The notes under the pieces: model-generated
What the model was told of the DNA's origin: nothing
The model's input: the letters and a program-made list of their open reading frames with translations, nothing else
Database searches by the model: none
Program-made: the position numbers and the translations under genes
Assembly (NCBI GenBank): GCA_964537685.1
Contig: CAZICM010000016.1
Coordinates: forward strand, 62,001-126,000
Reading direction: 5' to 3'
Source: CAZICM01 sp964537685
Lineage (GTDB): Bacteria > Myxococcota_A > Polyangia > Polyangiales > Polyangiaceae
DNA: 64,000 nucleotides
Shown here: piece after piece, positions 49,667 through 58,955 of the stretch
Layout: each line of letters opens with the position of its first letter
How positions within the stretch are numbered: the stretch's first letter is position 1

Positions 49667-51622
49667 CTATTGGGGCTCGTCACCCAGTCCCGGAAGATCC
49701 AGCCCAACGAGCCGCATGAGGCGAAGCGCATTGGTCGTTGTCACCACGCCATCTTTGAGCTTGTAGTCGAACGCCATGCGGCCTTCGCGGATGCTCTCTT
49801 CAAAATGCACATTGCGAATGCGGCCCAGGCTGAGCCCCGCCATGTCCGCAAGCGCGAGATCGTGGGATGAAACGCTTCCGATCGCGCCTTCCCGGATCAT
49901 GTACATCACGACGGCCTTCGCGCCGATATGCCGCTCGCGCGAGTTCGTTCCGTGAAGCACTTCATCGAGCAAAAAGAAGACCCGCCGGCCAGCCTTGACA
50001 TCGTTCACGATGGCGGCCAGCCGTTCGACTTCGGCGTAAAAATGCGACACGCCCCTTTCGAGCGAATCGTCGATCCGCATACTCGTGCGCACACAGAGCG
50101 GCGTCATTGAAAGCTTTGACGCGCACACCGGCGCGCCTGCTTGAGCCATTACCGCGGCTGTGGCCATCGAGCGCATCAGCGTGCTCTTGCCCGACATATT
50201 CGAGCCTGTGATCAAGAGCGCGGCGCCTCGGGGACCTTCGCCTTCGTCGGCTTCGTCCCGGGCCTCGAGCGACACATCGTTGGTGATGCGTTTTGAAGCG
50301 AAGATCAGCGGATGTCCCAGTTCCTCGGCGGAGAAGCGGGGCACGCCGTCTTCAAGTTCGGGAAAGCAGTGATCGGGATGCTCGAAGGCATAGGTAGCCA
50401 GTGCGCACAGGGCTTCCATTTCGCCGAGCGAAGAGAGCCAGGCGCGCACATGGAGTCCCGCGTGGGCTCTCCATCGCAAGAGCGCGCGGGCGCAGAACAA
50501 ATCCCACAAGAGCAAGGTATTGGCGAAGAGATGAACAAAGCCGTTATTGCGCAGGGCCGCGTATTCAACGATCGACGACAGCGCCTGCATGGCCTTCGAT
50601 GCATCGTGGCCCGAGCCGCCTCCGATTGCGGTCTTGAGCGCGGCCAATTTGGGCGCCGAGAAAGCCTGGCCGGCAGGGCCTTCTTCGATGCGGGCGAACA
50701 GTCCGTGAAAACGCCCAAAACGGGCTTGTTCCGAGGCCGCGGCATTGAGCAGAGGCCCGATGGCGGGGCGCAGCGGCGCGAAGAGCAGAAGCTGAACAAC
50801 GAGGGAGAGGAGCCAGGCATTTTTAAGAAACAGCGCAAGTCCAATTGAATTGGGAAGCAAACTTTTCCAATCCAAAATCTGAGACAGCGTAAACAATACG
50901 ATCGTAATAATAACAAAAACCATCGCAATGCGAGACAGATTTTCGAGGGGAAGGGGCGGAGCGCCATCCTTGGAAGAAGCGGCCTTGGCCTCGAATACGG
51001 ATTTCGCTTCGGCCCATTCGATTAAGCCTGAAGTGGGTTTTCCTTTGGTGCTCTCGAGCAATCCTTCGAAGGCCAAATCCTCGCGAAAGGCAAAGCGTGA
51101 CGAAAGCTCGCGCACGGCGGCCTGGCGCTCGGCCACTTCGTCTGGAGGCGCGGGTTCGGAAAGCCATTGAGCGAGCGTGGATTCGCCGGGTTCGGTCTGC
51201 GTCGTATCCATGCGCGAAAACAGCGAAGCCTTCCCAAAAATATCGAGATCTTTCGCATAAGGATGGTTGGGCGGAGCCGGTCGTATTTTTTGCAGTTCGG
51301 GCGGGGGTTTACCTTCAATCCGATCGAGTGCAGCCAAAATCCAGCTCAATCGTTTTTGAATGGAATCCTCGCGTGTAATGAGCAAGGCATGAGCCACGAC
51401 CAAAACGATAAAGATCAATCCGGTGATAGCGGCGATCCAAAAAGCGACGGAAGGCAAAAAGCCTGACCACGCGGCGATGGCCATAGTGAGGGAAGCGGCG
51501 AAAGTAAGGCCCCGAAAGACTGAAATGGTGCTGGAGCGCTTATTGAGGGATTGGGCTTGAGCGCGGAGCTCATCGCGGCGGAGTTCGTAGGTGTGCTGGG
51601 GAGAAGACTGTTCTGTTTGCAT
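49667..51622 (-). CDS. Membrane-anchored MutS-like ATPase
   Basis: 651 residues. The C-terminal part (about 440-651) is a MutS-family ATPase: Walker A ITGSNMSGKSTLMRS, SMRIDDSLERGVSHFYAEVE, Walker B VFFLLDEVLHGTNSRER and SSHDLALADM. The N-terminal 440 residues replace mismatch-reading domains by four membrane spans (FAASLTMAIAAWSGFL, AITGLIFIVLVVAHALLI, IAMVFVIITIVLFTL and LLSLVVQLLLFAPL) and a clamp/lever-like helical core. Such proteins are annotated as MutS family but are not mismatch repair enzymes. Starts 5 bp after the Sel1 gene: last of a four-gene operon. Confidence 0.88.
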   Translation of the reverse strand: MQTEQSSPQHTYELRRDELRAQAQSLNKRSSTISVFRGLTFAASLTMAIAAWSGFLPSVAFWIAAITGLIFIVLVVAHALLITREDSIQKRLSWILAALDRIEGKPPPELQKIRPAPPNHPYAKDLDIFGKASLFSRMDTTQTEPGESTLAQWLSEPAPPDEVAERQAAVRELSSRFAFREDLAFEGLLESTKGKPTSGLIEWAEAKSVFEAKAASSKDGAPPLPLENLSRIAMVFVIITIVLFTLSQILDWKSLLPNSIGLALFLKNAWLLSLVVQLLLFAPLRPAIGPLLNAAASEQARFGRFHGLFARIEEGPAGQAFSAPKLAALKTAIGGGSGHDASKAMQALSSIVEYAALRNNGFVHLFANTLLLWDLFCARALLRWRAHAGLHVRAWLSSLGEMEALCALATYAFEHPDHCFPELEDGVPRFSAEELGHPLIFASKRITNDVSLEARDEADEGEGPRGAALLITGSNMSGKSTLMRSMATAAVMAQAGAPVCASKLSMTPLCVRTSMRIDDSLERGVSHFYAEVERLAAIVNDVKAGRRVFFLLDEVLHGTNSRERHIGAKAVVMYMIREGAIGSVSSHDLALADMAGLSLGRIRNVHFEESIREGRMAFDYKLKDGVVTTTNALRLMRLVGLDLPGLGDEPQ

Positions 51623-51627
51623 GTACC

Positions 51628-53244
51628 TTAACGCAGCGAGGGATGGCTGCAGGACGCTGTATCACCGAATTGACAGGCTTTTTGATAGAATTCCCGGGCC
51701 TTCCAGGTGTTGCTCTGCTGTTCGGAGAAAACAGCCAGCTCCCTGCAGGCAAAAGCATCTTTTCCGGAGCAGCGCCTGGATAGCATATACGTGGCGAGCC
51801 GGCGGCACGAATTCCTATCCCCCAATTCACAGGCCCGCTCAAAAAATAAATCGGCCGTCTCCTCGAATGAAATCCGCTCCGCCATCGATGTGCAATCCTC
51901 GGGCTCCCCACATGCCTCGCCAACCATTTCGCGGGCCCGCTTCAGGCTCGCTGGAATGCCTAGGCCCATTCGATAAATATGTGCAGCCATTGCACAGGAA
52001 TTATAGTTGCCCCGGGAACAGGCCGTCTCCGCATAACTCACGGCCCGCGCATAGTCTTCCTTTTCGTATAGCTCGAAGGCCAAAATCTCGGCGCCTTCCG
52101 CGCTTCCAAGTGCATAGCGCACCCATGTGCTCTGGGAATAGAGCGTGGGCATCACCATCATAATGCCCCACAATCCCGCTTCAATGCGGCCCCGCCTGCC
52201 TTCATTTTCAATATGGCGCCCAAGCCAAAACACCATTGCCATCATGGGAAGCGCAAGCAGCGAAAATGCCGCGCCCACCGCCGTCTCCGATGGATCGTAA
52301 ATGGCAATAAATGGAAAGGTAATGGCTAAATAAAATAAGCCTCCAAGCGCGGTGCAGAGCACGCCGACCGCTAGCCGGACCAAATAATTCGTGTGTTTTC
52401 GAAATTCGATCGAAAATCCCCGCGAAGCGCCGAGCAAAAGCGAGAAAATGACGGCGAGGAGCATCACTCCAGGGCGCTGAGATGAGGATAGACGAGCAAT
52501 CCCATTGCGGTGAAATAACATCATCAGCGATATCGACCACATGATTAAAGTAGCCGAGAATAAACCCGCCCAGAGATAAGCCTTTAGCGTTGTTCCGCCG
52601 GATACAGGCACCGGACGCACTTCGGCCGGCACGGGATTTTGGGCGATTGTTTTGCGGGCCTGCGCCGAGAAATACAGCGAGCCGGAAAAGAGCAAAAGCC
52701 CAAGGCCCGTCCAAATAATGCCCATCCCTGTATCGCCGGGCCTGAAGACATCGTGAACCAGAAAGAGAAGCAGAAAAAATCCAAAGCCCAACAGGCTGCC
52801 AAACAACAATAACCAGACAATTCGTCCAATGGTCTCGGTGGCACCTTTGGATTGAAATGCAAATCCCTTCCATACGCCAACGATAAGTGACGCCAATACG
52901 ATCAAGGGGAGAAAAACAAACCAATCATCATTGCGAATATGGTAAACATCGATAACTTCGTCGGCGATATATAAAAAACTGACGAGCAGAAAACCCAGCG
53001 AGCCCGCCATAAAAGCAGCGCGCACATAATCCCAAGCGGCGCCGGGACGCTTTTTCCGCGCCTTAAACATCGCTTCGATTTCGGCGTCGCTGGGAAGGGC
53101 TGCAGCCGGCGCTTTAGGCGCCTCCGCAATGGGGACGGGAGCAGGAGCGGCCGCCGGCGCAGGGGGCGGGGCTTGGGTTAAGGGTTCGCCGGGCGTTTCT
53201 GGAGGCGCCTCGGGTACGGTGGGGATCGCCGGATCGCTGGACAT
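51628..53244 (-). CDS. Polytopic membrane protein with Sel1-like repeats
   Basis: 538 residues from the ATG at 53244, which overlaps the previous stop by one base (TAATG). Pro/Ala-rich N terminus to about 60, then about nine membrane spans (for example AFMAGSLGFLLVSFLYIADE, FVFLPLIVLASLIVGVW, VWLLLFGSLLGFGFFLLLF). A C-terminal soluble region (about 380-538) holds Sel1/TPR-like repeats with paired Cys (YAETACSRGNYNSCAMAAHI, FFERACELGDRNSCRRLATY, FYQKACQFGDTASC). The Cys pairs point to an oxidising compartment. Function unknown. Confidence 0.72.
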   Translation of the reverse strand: MSSDPAIPTVPEAPPETPGEPLTQAPPPAPAAAPAPVPIAEAPKAPAAALPSDAEIEAMFKARKKRPGAAWDYVRAAFMAGSLGFLLVSFLYIADEVIDVYHIRNDDWFVFLPLIVLASLIVGVWKGFAFQSKGATETIGRIVWLLLFGSLLGFGFFLLLFLVHDVFRPGDTGMGIIWTGLGLLLFSGSLYFSAQARKTIAQNPVPAEVRPVPVSGGTTLKAYLWAGLFSATLIMWSISLMMLFHRNGIARLSSSQRPGVMLLAVIFSLLLGASRGFSIEFRKHTNYLVRLAVGVLCTALGGLFYLAITFPFIAIYDPSETAVGAAFSLLALPMMAMVFWLGRHIENEGRRGRIEAGLWGIMMVMPTLYSQSTWVRYALGSAEGAEILAFELYEKEDYARAVSYAETACSRGNYNSCAMAAHIYRMGLGIPASLKRAREMVGEACGEPEDCTSMAERISFEETADLFFERACELGDRNSCRRLATYMLSRRCSGKDAFACRELAVFSEQQSNTWKAREFYQKACQFGDTASCSHPSLR

Positions 53245-54362
53245 TACACCGGAATCCTTTCTCCTTTTCGGTAACACGTCTTGTCGCCCTCGGGGCCAAA
53301 TACAAATACGCCGTCTTCCGAGCCGTGGGAAATGGCCCGCCGCGGGCTCATTTCTAAATATAAATACGACCGTTGATTTAATCCAACACAACGATGATGC
53401 CTAAACCGGTGGGCCAAATACGCGAGATTGTCTGCATCATCCGTTTGGATTCGCTCCATGCAGTGGGGAAATAATTGAAGCTCCCGCACCAGTTCCAAAC
53501 CCCGGTCGTACAATTGAAAATCCCTCGGCGTCTCGGCTAGGTCATTGTAAATAATAACCCGTTCGCACAAGACCATCGCTCCGGCGCTCATTGCAACGAA
53601 TTGCGCACCACGCCTTAAGGCTTCAATCATCGGCTCCCTGAGCCGGAAAAATCGGAGCCCATCCAGTAGTATATCGAGGCGGCCTCCAAACAATATGATT
53701 GTATTGGAATTTAATATGCGTCTCTCCAAACGCTTCCGGGTTGCCCGCCATTGAGAATTATAGGTCACGCCCGCGTCATCGAAGGCGCGCTGCTCGAGCT
53801 CTCTGAGCAGTGAAACCAGGTTGTCGTCATTGGTTTCGAGCGTTTGCATGGTTTGGCGGAGTTCGCGCGAGAGGGCAAAGCGCAGAAGAGGCCGGCCTTC
53901 GCTGCTATGGCCTTCTTCCCGCATGAGGCGATGCAACGTCAGGCCGAGATCGAGCTCTTTGGCTTCCGAAAGTGCCCTGCGGAAAAGCGCGATTAAATGA
54001 GCGTTGTGCGCGAGATATAAAGAGCGCGCCGCACCGACGACACGCCTCTGTTCGGCCCAGGCTTCGGCAAGCGTTTTCTCGTGCTCAAAGAGCGCCATCA
54101 ATTCGTGGTAGAGCGACAGATTGACAAGCGCGCGGTCATAGCCGTTTTCGTGATGCGATCGCAGGCCAATGGCATTGAGCGAGGCTTTGATATGGCCTTC
54201 GTTGTGTTCATCCGAGGCCCAGCCCGCGGTGACGAGCAAGACGCGCTTGGAAGCGGCAATTTCGGGATCTTTATGGCGCGATGAAAGAAGCAGCGGCGCG
54301 GCGGCGCGGATTAATTGATCTTCGGTTTCGGCATTGCCGTTGAACAGGAAGGCGCCGGGCAT
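53244..54362 (-). CDS. Peptidase S51/Type-1 glutamine-amidotransferase-like protein
   Basis: 372 residues from the ATG at 54362 (MPGAFLFNGNAE); an in-frame TTG at 54386 is a weaker start. Alpha/beta fold with AASKRVLLVTAGWASDE near the N terminus and, late, AQFVAMSAGAMVLCERVIIY, where the Ser in MSAGA matches the nucleophile elbow of S51 dipeptidase E and cyanophycinase. An inserted helical region (about 90-200) is not typical of PepE. The Asp/Glu and His partners cannot be assigned by eye. Cytoplasmic. Coupled by TAATG to the Sel1 gene. Confidence 0.55.
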   Translation of the reverse strand: MPGAFLFNGNAETEDQLIRAAAPLLLSSRHKDPEIAASKRVLLVTAGWASDEHNEGHIKASLNAIGLRSHHENGYDRALVNLSLYHELMALFEHEKTLAEAWAEQRRVVGAARSLYLAHNAHLIALFRRALSEAKELDLGLTLHRLMREEGHSSEGRPLLRFALSRELRQTMQTLETNDDNLVSLLRELEQRAFDDAGVTYNSQWRATRKRLERRILNSNTIILFGGRLDILLDGLRFFRLREPMIEALRRGAQFVAMSAGAMVLCERVIIYNDLAETPRDFQLYDRGLELVRELQLFPHCMERIQTDDADNLAYLAHRFRHHRCVGLNQRSYLYLEMSPRRAISHGSEDGVFVFGPEGDKTCYRKGERIPV

Positions 54363-54393
54363 TCGGGGTGCGCCCGAGCATAACAAAATGGCT

Positions 54394-56076
54394 TTAAATT
54401 ACGCCGAACTTCTTTCCCACTTTCTCGAATGCTTCCAAGGCTTGATCGAGATGATGCTTTTCATGCGTGGCCATATAACTCGTGCGGAGCACCTGCTGTT
54501 TGGGAGGTACACCGGGCGTAATGAAAGGATTGACGTAAATCGAATAATCATCGAGCAGCGATTTCCACATCATCACTGTCCGCAAATCTTCGCGGATATA
54601 AATGGGAATCACGGCCGTTTCGGTCTTGCCAAGCTCAAAACCCAAGCGCTTCAGTTCGTTGCGCATGTACGTGAAATTCTCGCGCAGCTTGTCCTGGCGC
54701 CACGGTTCTTCTTGCATGACATCGAGCGATGCAATGGCCGCCGCCACACAGGGAGGCGCCGCGCTCGCCGCAAACAAAAAGCTCGGCGCAAAGTGCTGAA
54801 TGTAATCGAGCACCTTGCGCTCGCCGACGAGCCAGCCGCCGATGGAGGCCAGCGATTTTGAAAATGTTCCGCCGATTAAATCGACCTGATCGGCGATTCC
54901 AAAACTCGCCGCCGTTCCCCGGCCGCCGGGGCCGATAACGCCGAGGGCATGCGCGTCGTCCACGAAAATACGGGCTTTGTGTTTCTTGGTAACCTCAACG
55001 AGGCCGGGCAGATTCGCGATTTCGCCTTGAGCGCTGAATACGCCGTCGGTGACGACGAGCGCGCCCTCGCTGTCTTCGAGCGCCGCGAGCGCTGCATCGA
55101 GGGATTCAGGATCGTTGTGCTTGTAGCGCACCATGCGCGCGCCCATCGCCATGGAAAGCCGCACGCCGTCGTAAATGGAGGCGTGAACATCTTTGTCGAT
55201 AACGGCAACGCTTTTTTTATTGCTGAGCAAAGCCGAAATGGTCGCGAGGTTGACTTGATAGCCGGTCGTGAACACGAGTCCGGCTTCTTTTCCATGAAAG
55301 GCCGCGAGCTTTTGCTCGAGCTCGTTATGAAGGCGCATCGAGCCATTCACCAAGCGCGAGCCAGTCATGCTCGTTCCGTATTTTTCGATGGCGGCCTGCG
55401 CAGCGGCGCGGACTTTGGGATGCGTTGTCAGCCCGAGATAATTATTCGAGCCGAGCATGATCACTTTTTTGCCGTCGAGCTGGGCTTCCGGCCCGTTATT
55501 AAAATCGAGCGGCCTAAAGAAGGGATAAACGCCCATGGAGCGGGCGTTGTCGGCCGTCATGAACTTAAAACATTTTTCAAATACATCGCGTCCGCCAATG
55601 CGGGACAGCGACGTGCGCGAGGCCATTTGATGCGCGAGTTTTTCATGGGCGGCATCGGGAGCTTCGGCTTTTTTTGCCGCGGCGCCGGATGCGCCTGCCG
55701 AATCGCCTTCCTGTGCATCGGGCGATATATCTTTGGCTTTATTCAGCGCGGATTTGGCGTCTTGCGCGCTCTCATTGGAAGCGGGCCGGGGGCTGCGGCG
55801 CTCCTTTGAAATATCCGGTGTCGCCGTTTGAGCATGGCCCGCGGCGATGACATCGGAATCGTCATCGAGAGCCGGATCGATGGTCGGCAGGCCATAACCA
55901 TTGATTAAAATCGTCCAAGCCTCGGCCGCCTTATCGCCGGCTGCGCGGACCCGATTTTTGTAGTCCATCACGCCGTTCGCGACTTTCATCACCCGGTCGC
56001 TCGACGTCATGCGCATGATCAAGCGCGCACCGAGAAGCTTTTTTCCCTGCTCGGACAGGCGTTCCTTGAGGCCCAT
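54394..56076 (-). CDS. PLP-dependent alpha-oxoamine synthase (serine palmitoyltransferase-like)
   Basis: 560 residues from the ATG at 56076, set by GGGAGA nine bases upstream. N-terminal 155 residues are a family-foreign extension: a helical basic part (to about 65), then a disordered Ala/Ser/Asp stretch. The catalytic part has SNNYLGLTTHPKVR, SMTGSRLVNGS, VDDAHALGVIGPGGRG (PLP Asp/His) and GTFSKSLASIGG with the PLP Lys407. Members condense an amino acid with acyl-CoA: 2-amino-3-oxobutyrate (Kbl), KAPA (BioF) or 3-ketosphinganine (SPT). Myxobacteria make sphingolipids, which favours SPT, but the reaction is not proven. First gene of the four-gene operon. Confidence 0.85.
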   Translation of the reverse strand: MGLKERLSEQGKKLLGARLIMRMTSSDRVMKVANGVMDYKNRVRAAGDKAAEAWTILINGYGLPTIDPALDDDSDVIAAGHAQTATPDISKERRSPRPASNESAQDAKSALNKAKDISPDAQEGDSAGASGAAAKKAEAPDAAHEKLAHQMASRTSLSRIGGRDVFEKCFKFMTADNARSMGVYPFFRPLDFNNGPEAQLDGKKVIMLGSNNYLGLTTHPKVRAAAQAAIEKYGTSMTGSRLVNGSMRLHNELEQKLAAFHGKEAGLVFTTGYQVNLATISALLSNKKSVAVIDKDVHASIYDGVRLSMAMGARMVRYKHNDPESLDAALAALEDSEGALVVTDGVFSAQGEIANLPGLVEVTKKHKARIFVDDAHALGVIGPGGRGTAASFGIADQVDLIGGTFSKSLASIGGWLVGERKVLDYIQHFAPSFLFAASAAPPCVAAAIASLDVMQEEPWRQDKLRENFTYMRNELKRLGFELGKTETAVIPIYIREDLRTVMMWKSLLDDYSIYVNPFITPGVPPKQQVLRTSYMATHEKHHLDQALEAFEKVGKKFGVI

Positions 56077-56211
56077 AAATAAAATCTCCCGCAATGAGGG
56101 GGCTCGCTGATAGCCGTCCCCTTGGCCTGAAGTCAACCTCGCAATGGCGCGTATTCCCCTTCGCAATTCATTGCGGAGTTTTTAGGCCGGGTGTAAACAC
56201 TTTTCAGGCTT

Positions 56212-57573
56212 ATGCGGCGTGTTTTGGTCGTGGATGATGAAGAGAACATTCGGCTGGTGCTGAAGACTTTTCTCAAGCGCGACGGTTATGAAGTGGAAGT
56301 GGCTTCGGGCGGAAAAGAAGCTCTTTCGCTGGTTGAGTCGTTTGGCCCCGATTTTATTTTGACCGATGTGCGGATGCCGAAAATGGGCGGGCTGGATTTA
56401 CTCGCCACGCTTAAAGCCAAAGGCATTGAAACGACGGTCATCGTAATGAGCGCCTATGGAAATGTAGATTTGGCGATAGAGGCCATTAAGGCGGGCGCCT
56501 ACGATTACATTCAAAAACCATTTAAAGCCGAGGAAGTGCTGTTCACCCTTCGCAAGGCTTGGGAGCGCGAGGCGTTGCGCCGTGAAAATCGCGCGCTTCG
56601 CAAAGAAATCCGCAGGGAAAATACCTTTTTGGACATCATTGCCAAAAGCGCCCCGATGGAGGCTATTTTTAAAACGATTTCTAAAATTGCCGATTACAAA
56701 ACGACCGCATTGATTACCGGTGAAAGCGGCGTGGGAAAAGAATTGGTGGCCCGGGCTATTCATAAGCGGGGAAATCGCCGCGGCGGGCCATTTGTCGCGG
56801 TGAATTGCGGCGCCATTCCAGAGAATTTATTGGAGAGCGAATTGTTCGGTTATCGGCGCGGTGCCTTTACCGATGCGGTGACGGATAAATCGGGGCTATT
56901 TGAACAGGCGAATCACGGGACAATTCTATTGGATGAAATCGGCGAATTGCCTCTTCCGCTTCAGGTGAAATTGCTTCGAGTGCTTCAGGAAGAGAGCATT
57001 CGCAGGCTCGGCGATACCAAAGACATTAAAATTGATGTGCGGGTATTGGCCTCAACGCACCGGGATTTGGCCGCCGAAACTGGGGCGGGCCGCTTCCGGG
57101 AAGACCTATACTATCGAATTAACGTATTATCCATTCCAATTCCTCCATTGCGGGAGCGCAAAGAAGATATTCCTCTGCTGCTCGACCATTTTGTTGAGCG
57201 CAACAACGCCCGGCTTGGCACGCAAATTCGCGGAATTGAACCAGACGCCAAGCGCGTGCTGCTGGAGTACGGCTATCCCGGCAATGTGAGGGAACTGGAA
57301 AACGTTATCGAGCGGGCGATGGTTCTCGCCGAAAAGGAGGTGATCACCCTCGATGAAATTCCAGATCGGGTGCGGGATGCCCGCGACCCTATTCAATTGC
57401 ATTTAACGAGCGGCGAGCTGTCTATTAAAAAAACCTCGCGTGTTATCGAGGAAGTGCTGATCCGCCGCGCCCTTCAAAAGACCAAGGGCAATAGGACGCG
57501 GGCCGCGGAGATTTTAGAGATCAGCCACCGGGCGCTGCTGTATAAAATAAAAGAATATCAGATTGATGGATAG
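56212..57573 (+). CDS. NtrC-family sigma-54-dependent response regulator
   Basis: 453 residues. Receiver domain with DDEEN (8-12), phospho-acceptor Asp52 in LTDVRMP, Thr/Ser MSAYG and KPF. AAA+ domain (about 140-380): Walker A GESGVGKE, the sigma-54 loop GAFTDA instead of GAFTGA, Walker B TILLDEIGELP and arginine-finger region YYRINVLSIPIPPLRER. Fis-type helix-turn-helix (GNRTRAAEILEISHRALLYK) at the C terminus. A transcription activator; its kinase is not in the window. The GAFTDA change may alter sigma-54 contact. The next gene starts nine bases later. Confidence 0.92.
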   Translation: MRRVLVVDDEENIRLVLKTFLKRDGYEVEVASGGKEALSLVESFGPDFILTDVRMPKMGGLDLLATLKAKGIETTVIVMSAYGNVDLAIEAIKAGAYDYIQKPFKAEEVLFTLRKAWEREALRRENRALRKEIRRENTFLDIIAKSAPMEAIFKTISKIADYKTTALITGESGVGKELVARAIHKRGNRRGGPFVAVNCGAIPENLLESELFGYRRGAFTDAVTDKSGLFEQANHGTILLDEIGELPLPLQVKLLRVLQEESIRRLGDTKDIKIDVRVLASTHRDLAAETGAGRFREDLYYRINVLSIPIPPLRERKEDIPLLLDHFVERNNARLGTQIRGIEPDAKRVLLEYGYPGNVRELENVIERAMVLAEKEVITLDEIPDRVRDARDPIQLHLTSGELSIKKTSRVIEEVLIRRALQKTKGNRTRAAEILEISHRALLYKIKEYQIDG

Positions 57574-57582
57574 GCTGTTGAA

Positions 57583-58797
57583 ATGGCGATGGGCGAAGGC
57601 GCTTCCATAAATACAAAACCAGTTCAAATGCCTTTGCTTGAGCGGCTGGGCGTTTCGTATTTTAAGCGCCTCTCGGCCTCGGTTCCCAAAGTGATGGCCG
57701 CCGATTCGGTGAGCGTGCTCAATCCCGAGGAGCGAAAACAGCTCGTAGGCATTACAAGGGGCGCCGTCGCCAGGGCTGGCGTGGCGGGCGCTATTTCGGC
57801 CATTTTATGCGGCGTCGCCGAAATGCTGGCCGATCAATACCTTGCGCCTGATCCTAATATCCAAAGTATTGCAGAAAATCTCTCTCAAAATGCCCGCTAT
57901 TGGGGCGTTGTGGGCGGTGTGACGGTTATTGCCGCGGTGGCCGAGATTTTATTTTTATATTGGGATTCGCTGCGTTCGGTGCATGCTTTAGCGCGCGCGG
58001 CGGGCCTCGATTTATTTCCCGGCGGCGCAGAGGCGGGCGGCCTTTTGGAGGAGAAAAGACAAGTGGCCGCAGCCCTTGCCCGGGCCGCTCTGGAGTTGCC
58101 CAATCCCGTGGAGCGCACCTTTGGCGTCGACCCGCACCGGGAGGCTTCTAAAATTCGATTGTTTATTGCATCAATTTTATACAAACTTAAGGTCAGTGTT
58201 TCAAATTTTCTGGTGAAGACGCTGGTGCGGCGGGTTTTGGGTCGCGCGCTGGTGCGCACATGGCTGCCTTTTGTCGCGGTTCCCATTACGGCGCTGTGGA
58301 ACGGCATTGTCACCTATATTGTGCTGAAGGAGGCCCGCGTCCGCGCGATGGGGCCCTCGGCCTCGCGGGAACTCGTGGGTGCGATTTTCGCCCAAGGAAT
58401 CGAGCCTTCCGAGGAAGCAAAGGTCATGCTGGTGCGCGCCGTGGCCAGTTCGATTGTGCGCACGGAAGATTTTCACCCCAATTTGATGGAATTGCTAGCC
58501 GAAGTGCTTGCGCGGGTTGGATTAAATCAGGAACAGACGGCGCAGGGTATCGACGACTCCAAGGTATTTTTAGAATGCTTGCCCAAGCTCTCCGAAAGCG
58601 ATCAGAAAATGGCGCTTCAATTATTGACGGTGGCCGCGCTGATCGACGGGCGATTTACATCGGCGGAAAAACAATTGCTTTCGGATGCCTATCGCCTATG
58701 CGGCCGAAAAGCCGATATTGCCGCTGCCGATCGATTGCGCAAGGCATTTGTTTCTGGTGATGCGGGATTGGACAAGCTGATCGTCGCGCTTGGCTAA
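57583..58797 (+). CDS. Membrane protein with C-terminal TerB-like domain (possible LBF_2804 family)
   Basis: 404 residues, starting nine bases after the response regulator. Two or three hydrophobic segments near the middle of the N-terminal half (ARAGVAGAISAILCGVAEML, YWGVVGGVTVIAAVAEILFL) and one around 235-255 (LPFVAVPITALWNGIVTYIV). The C-terminal 150 residues are helical, with a TerB-like signature QLLTVAALIDGRFTSAEKQLL. I lean to LBF_2804 family proteins (unknown function), not certain. It is probably co-transcribed with the regulator, so it may be a target or partner of that pathway. Confidence 0.6.
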   Translation: MAMGEGASINTKPVQMPLLERLGVSYFKRLSASVPKVMAADSVSVLNPEERKQLVGITRGAVARAGVAGAISAILCGVAEMLADQYLAPDPNIQSIAENLSQNARYWGVVGGVTVIAAVAEILFLYWDSLRSVHALARAAGLDLFPGGAEAGGLLEEKRQVAAALARAALELPNPVERTFGVDPHREASKIRLFIASILYKLKVSVSNFLVKTLVRRVLGRALVRTWLPFVAVPITALWNGIVTYIVLKEARVRAMGPSASRELVGAIFAQGIEPSEEAKVMLVRAVASSIVRTEDFHPNLMELLAEVLARVGLNQEQTAQGIDDSKVFLECLPKLSESDQKMALQLLTVAALIDGRFTSAEKQLLSDAYRLCGRKADIAAADRLRKAFVSGDAGLDKLIVALG

Positions 58798-58821
58798 ATA
58801 GGCGTGTTGTCGTATTCGATT

Positions 58822-58838
58822 ATGATGCATTGCATCAT
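58822..58838. promoter_or_regulatory. 17-bp operator-like palindrome
   Basis: ATGATGCA (58822-58829), T, TGCATCAT (58831-58838): perfect 8-1-8 inverted repeat 118 bp before the barrel lipoprotein gene. The size and symmetry suit a dimeric regulator. No regulator can be named. Confidence 0.45.
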
Positions 58839-58955
58839 GTGTTTCCACCATCTTGCCCGTGGAGCGCGCGCTTATCGAAGGTTGTTTGATTCGTTCCAGC
58901 GTGATTTGAAAGCATGAACGCTCTCACCCTTAACAATAATGAAAGGAGCGTTTTC

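Noticed and set aside
54363..54386. Upstream TTG start for the S51-like gene
   Set aside because: No ribosome site, and a Cys/Pro-rich head; the ATG at 54362 begins the fold.
57217..57234. Sigma-54-like TGGCAC site
   Set aside because: It lies inside the NtrC-type coding region and the -12 part does not fit.
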